This document shows, in pieces, positions 62,477 to 64,000 of a DNA stretch of 64,000 bases. The notes under the pieces were generated by a model. The model had not been told where the DNA came from. It saw only the letters and a program-made list of their open reading frames with translations, and ran no database searches. How positions within the stretch are numbered: position 1 is the stretch's first letter; each line of letters starts with the position of its first letter. The position numbers were made by a program, and so were the translations under genes. This DNA comes from JAFDZV01 sp966128725. Lineage in GTDB: Bacteria; Bacteroidota; Ignavibacteria; OLB7. The stretch is from contig CBHYLN010000003.1 of NCBI GenBank assembly GCA_966128725.1, forward strand, positions 1 to 64,000. Reading direction: 5' to 3'.

Positions 62477-64000
62477 ATGAACCGTATCCAGATCGCGGCA
62501 GTACTCCTGCTGCTTACCCTCCTGCTTCCTCGCGGCGCCCAGTCGCAACCACGCCGCGCAACCACGCCAACCAAGCCACCGGAACGGTCGGTCGCCATCG
62601 TCAACGGGCAGAAGGTCCCCTATCAGCGATACAGCGATCTGTACAAGGATCAACTGAGCTATCAGATGCGCATCGGCTCGGGCAGCACCGTGGACCAAGC
62701 CACCGACGATGCGTTGTTCCGGCAGTTGGTGGACGACGAACTGTTGCGCCAGGAGGCCGCGCGGTTGAAGATTGTTGTCACGCGCGACGCTGCCCTGAAG
62801 TATCTGCTGAGCAATCCGCCGGACTACCTTCGCGAGTTCTTCACCGATGAGAAGGGAGCGTTCCAGGCAGCAACGTACCGCGATGTAATGCTGCATCCGG
62901 AGCTTGTGCGCAAGATGGTGCACTCGGGGCTGGACCCCAACACCGTGGTGACGCAGTGGAAGGCGGATATCGAGAAGGTGATCGTCTTTACGCAGACGCA
63001 GCTTACGCGCGAGAAGGTGACCGACGTGCTGATGGCCGAGAAGCCGCTCACCGCGTCGGTAATCCGCAACCGATATTACGCCGAGCGCACGCAGTTCACC
63101 GGTTCGTTCATCCGTGTTCTGCACTCAACCATCCCCGACAGCCTGGTGCATATTACCGAGGCCGAGGCGCGGGCCTGGTACGATTCGCATCTGGAGGACT
63201 ATCGTTTCGCAAGCGCACGGCAGATCGCGAATCTGATCATCCCGGTTGTGCCGCTTGCGGCGGACTCGGCGGTCCAGCGAGCGCGCATCGCCGCTGCACG
63301 CGACTCGATTGCCAACGCCCCGCTGCCGCAGCGCGCACGCATCGTAACGGGCATGCTGGGCTCCATGTTGCCGAACCGCTTCCCGGCAACGCAGGCCATC
63401 AGTCTTGTGCTGGTTCCGCCGGTAGCGCGCGAGATGCTCGTTAAATCGAAACCGGGCGATCTGCTGGGGCCGGTGAAGCTGAACGATGAAGACGTCATGA
63501 TCTTCGTGGACGATACCAGTACCATGCGCGACACCGTACTGCGCGCACGGCACGTGCTGGTGAAGGTTGCCGCCAACGACACCGCGCAGGACCGGGAGAC
63601 CCGCGAGCTGTTGACGGCGCTCAAGGAGAAGATCATTTCCGAGGAGCTGTTCCTGCAGGCGGTAAAGTTCTACAGCCAGGATGGGACAGCGCCGCAAGGC
63701 GGGGATCTTGGATACTTTGGTCGGGGCGGCATGGTGCAGGAGTTCGAGGACGCTGCCTTCAGCGGCCCGGTTGGGCAGTGCATCGGGCCTATCCGCACTC
63801 GTTTCGGTTATCATCTGATCTGGGTGAACGATCGCATCACAACGGGCTATCACCTGCGCGAGCTGCGATTCCCGTTCACCGCCTCCCCGGCGGCGCTGGA
63901 AGCCGCGCGCCACGACGCCATCGAGTACGCCACCGCGCTTCGCAACGGCACGGTTAACGACTCGATGTTCTTTGCTCTGAAGGGCAAATACCCGCGCACG
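62477..64000 (+). CDS. Secreted parvulin-type peptidyl-prolyl isomerase (SurA/PpiD-like), 3' end cut
   Basis: The gene runs to the right edge of the window; 508 codons are visible without a stop. It starts with a signal peptide (MNRIQIAAVLLLLTLLLPRG) and a SurA-N-like helical region (VAIVNGQKVPYQRYSDLYKD). A parvulin domain is recognisable from ARHVLVKVAANDTAQ through FYSQDGTAPQGGDLGYFGRG and EFEDAAFSGPVGQCIGPIRT to FGYHLIWVNDR. SurA-like chaperones carry outer-membrane proteins through the periplasm and isomerise proline bonds. The start at 62477 has no strong ribosome-binding site. Confidence 0.88.
   Translation, partial: MNRIQIAAVLLLLTLLLPRGAQSQPRRATTPTKPPERSVAIVNGQKVPYQRYSDLYKDQLSYQMRIGSGSTVDQATDDALFRQLVDDELLRQEAARLKIVVTRDAALKYLLSNPPDYLREFFTDEKGAFQAATYRDVMLHPELVRKMVHSGLDPNTVVTQWKADIEKVIVFTQTQLTREKVTDVLMAEKPLTASVIRNRYYAERTQFTGSFIRVLHSTIPDSLVHITEAEARAWYDSHLEDYRFASARQIANLIIPVVPLAADSAVQRARIAAARDSIANAPLPQRARIVTGMLGSMLPNRFPATQAISLVLVPPVAREMLVKSKPGDLLGPVKLNDEDVMIFVDDTSTMRDTVLRARHVLVKVAANDTAQDRETRELLTALKEKIISEELFLQAVKFYSQDGTAPQGGDLGYFGRGGMVQEFEDAAFSGPVGQCIGPIRTRFGYHLIWVNDRITTGYHLRELRFPFTASPAALEAARHDAIEYATALRNGTVNDSMFFALKGKYPRT

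Noticed and set aside
1..64000. tRNA, rRNA or CRISPR features
   Set aside because: I saw no cloverleaf-like sequence with a GTTCGA arm outside coding regions, no rRNA-like stretch and no array of spaced direct repeats.

Overview
The window is a dense, GC-rich bacterial chromosome segment with no tRNA, rRNA, CRISPR array, insertion sequence or prophage that I can recognise. Several large exported proteins end in the C-terminal sorting domain of the type IX secretion system (T9SS). There are also lipoproteins, a DUF5686-like outer-membrane barrel, a two-Cys2 zinc-ribbon protein next to rpsU, and carotenoid genes. Together these point to the Bacteroidota/Chlorobiota side of the tree; a Kapabacteria-like or similar deep, GC-rich lineage fits best. 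That placement is inference. Two promoters look like ordinary sigma-70 promoters (TTGACT-17-TACATT and TTGACT-17-TATGTT), and some but not all genes carry Shine-Dalgarno sequences.

Layout. 1-9.7 kb: end of an outer-membrane protein, two T9SS-exported beta-propeller-like proteins, a Tat-exported phosphoesterase, a GNAT acetyltransferase, gatB, a lipoprotein and an outer-membrane barrel. 9.9-13.0 kb: a partner-switching regulatory module (membrane SpoIIE-type phosphatase, STAS protein, HATPase anti-sigma kinase). 13.2-20 kb: zinc-ribbon protein, rpsU, two small unknown genes, leuS, an M48 protease and a class V aminotransferase. 20-27 kb: a candidate small RNA, a LuxR-type regulator, a fatty-acid desaturase, TfoX-N and DinB-like proteins, a B3/4 protein and mutS. 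27.6-39 kb: two 1100-residue T9SS cargo proteins flanking a pdxJ - DUF2203 - cysteine desulfurase - metallo-beta-lactamase-fold operon and a lipoprotein. 39-47 kb: a truncated MetH with an inserted acetyltransferase-like segment, a small coiled-coil membrane protein, a broken thioredoxin gene and a large AddA-like helicase-nuclease. 47-55 kb: class A penicillin-binding protein, dapD, cyclase-family hydrolase, lexA and radA. 54-64 kb: phytoene synthase, RodZ-like protein, a second SpoIIE phosphatase, a CrtA-like oxygenase, a phospholipase-D-fold lipoprotein, a lytic transglycosylase and a secreted parvulin-type isomerase.

Most genes are housekeeping. DNA repair and SOS functions (mutS, AddA-like, lexA, radA) and envelope construction (PBP1A, dapD, RodZ, lytic transglycosylase, parvulin, DUF5686-like barrel) are both well represented. 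Most convergent gene pairs are separated by a long, near-perfect hairpin that can terminate both strands.

The most interesting signals are regulatory or architectural. (1) Two promoters around 38.7-39.2 kb share tandem 7-bp boxes (CTTTAAG, 4-bp spacer), a 9-bp gap and a TAGnnT -10 element, which looks like the binding pattern of an OmpR/PhoB-family response regulator. They drive a T9SS cargo gene and a 55-residue membrane protein. (2) The MetH homologue has lost its homocysteine and folate modules and carries a GNAT-like segment between its cobalamin and activation domains. (3) lexA has a TACCC-N10-GGGTA palindrome at its own transcription start, with a second copy upstream. (4) A promoter-terminator pair with no good gene between them suggests a small RNA of about 130 nt. 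(5) The AddA-like protein has iron-sulfur-type cysteines and an altered nuclease motif.
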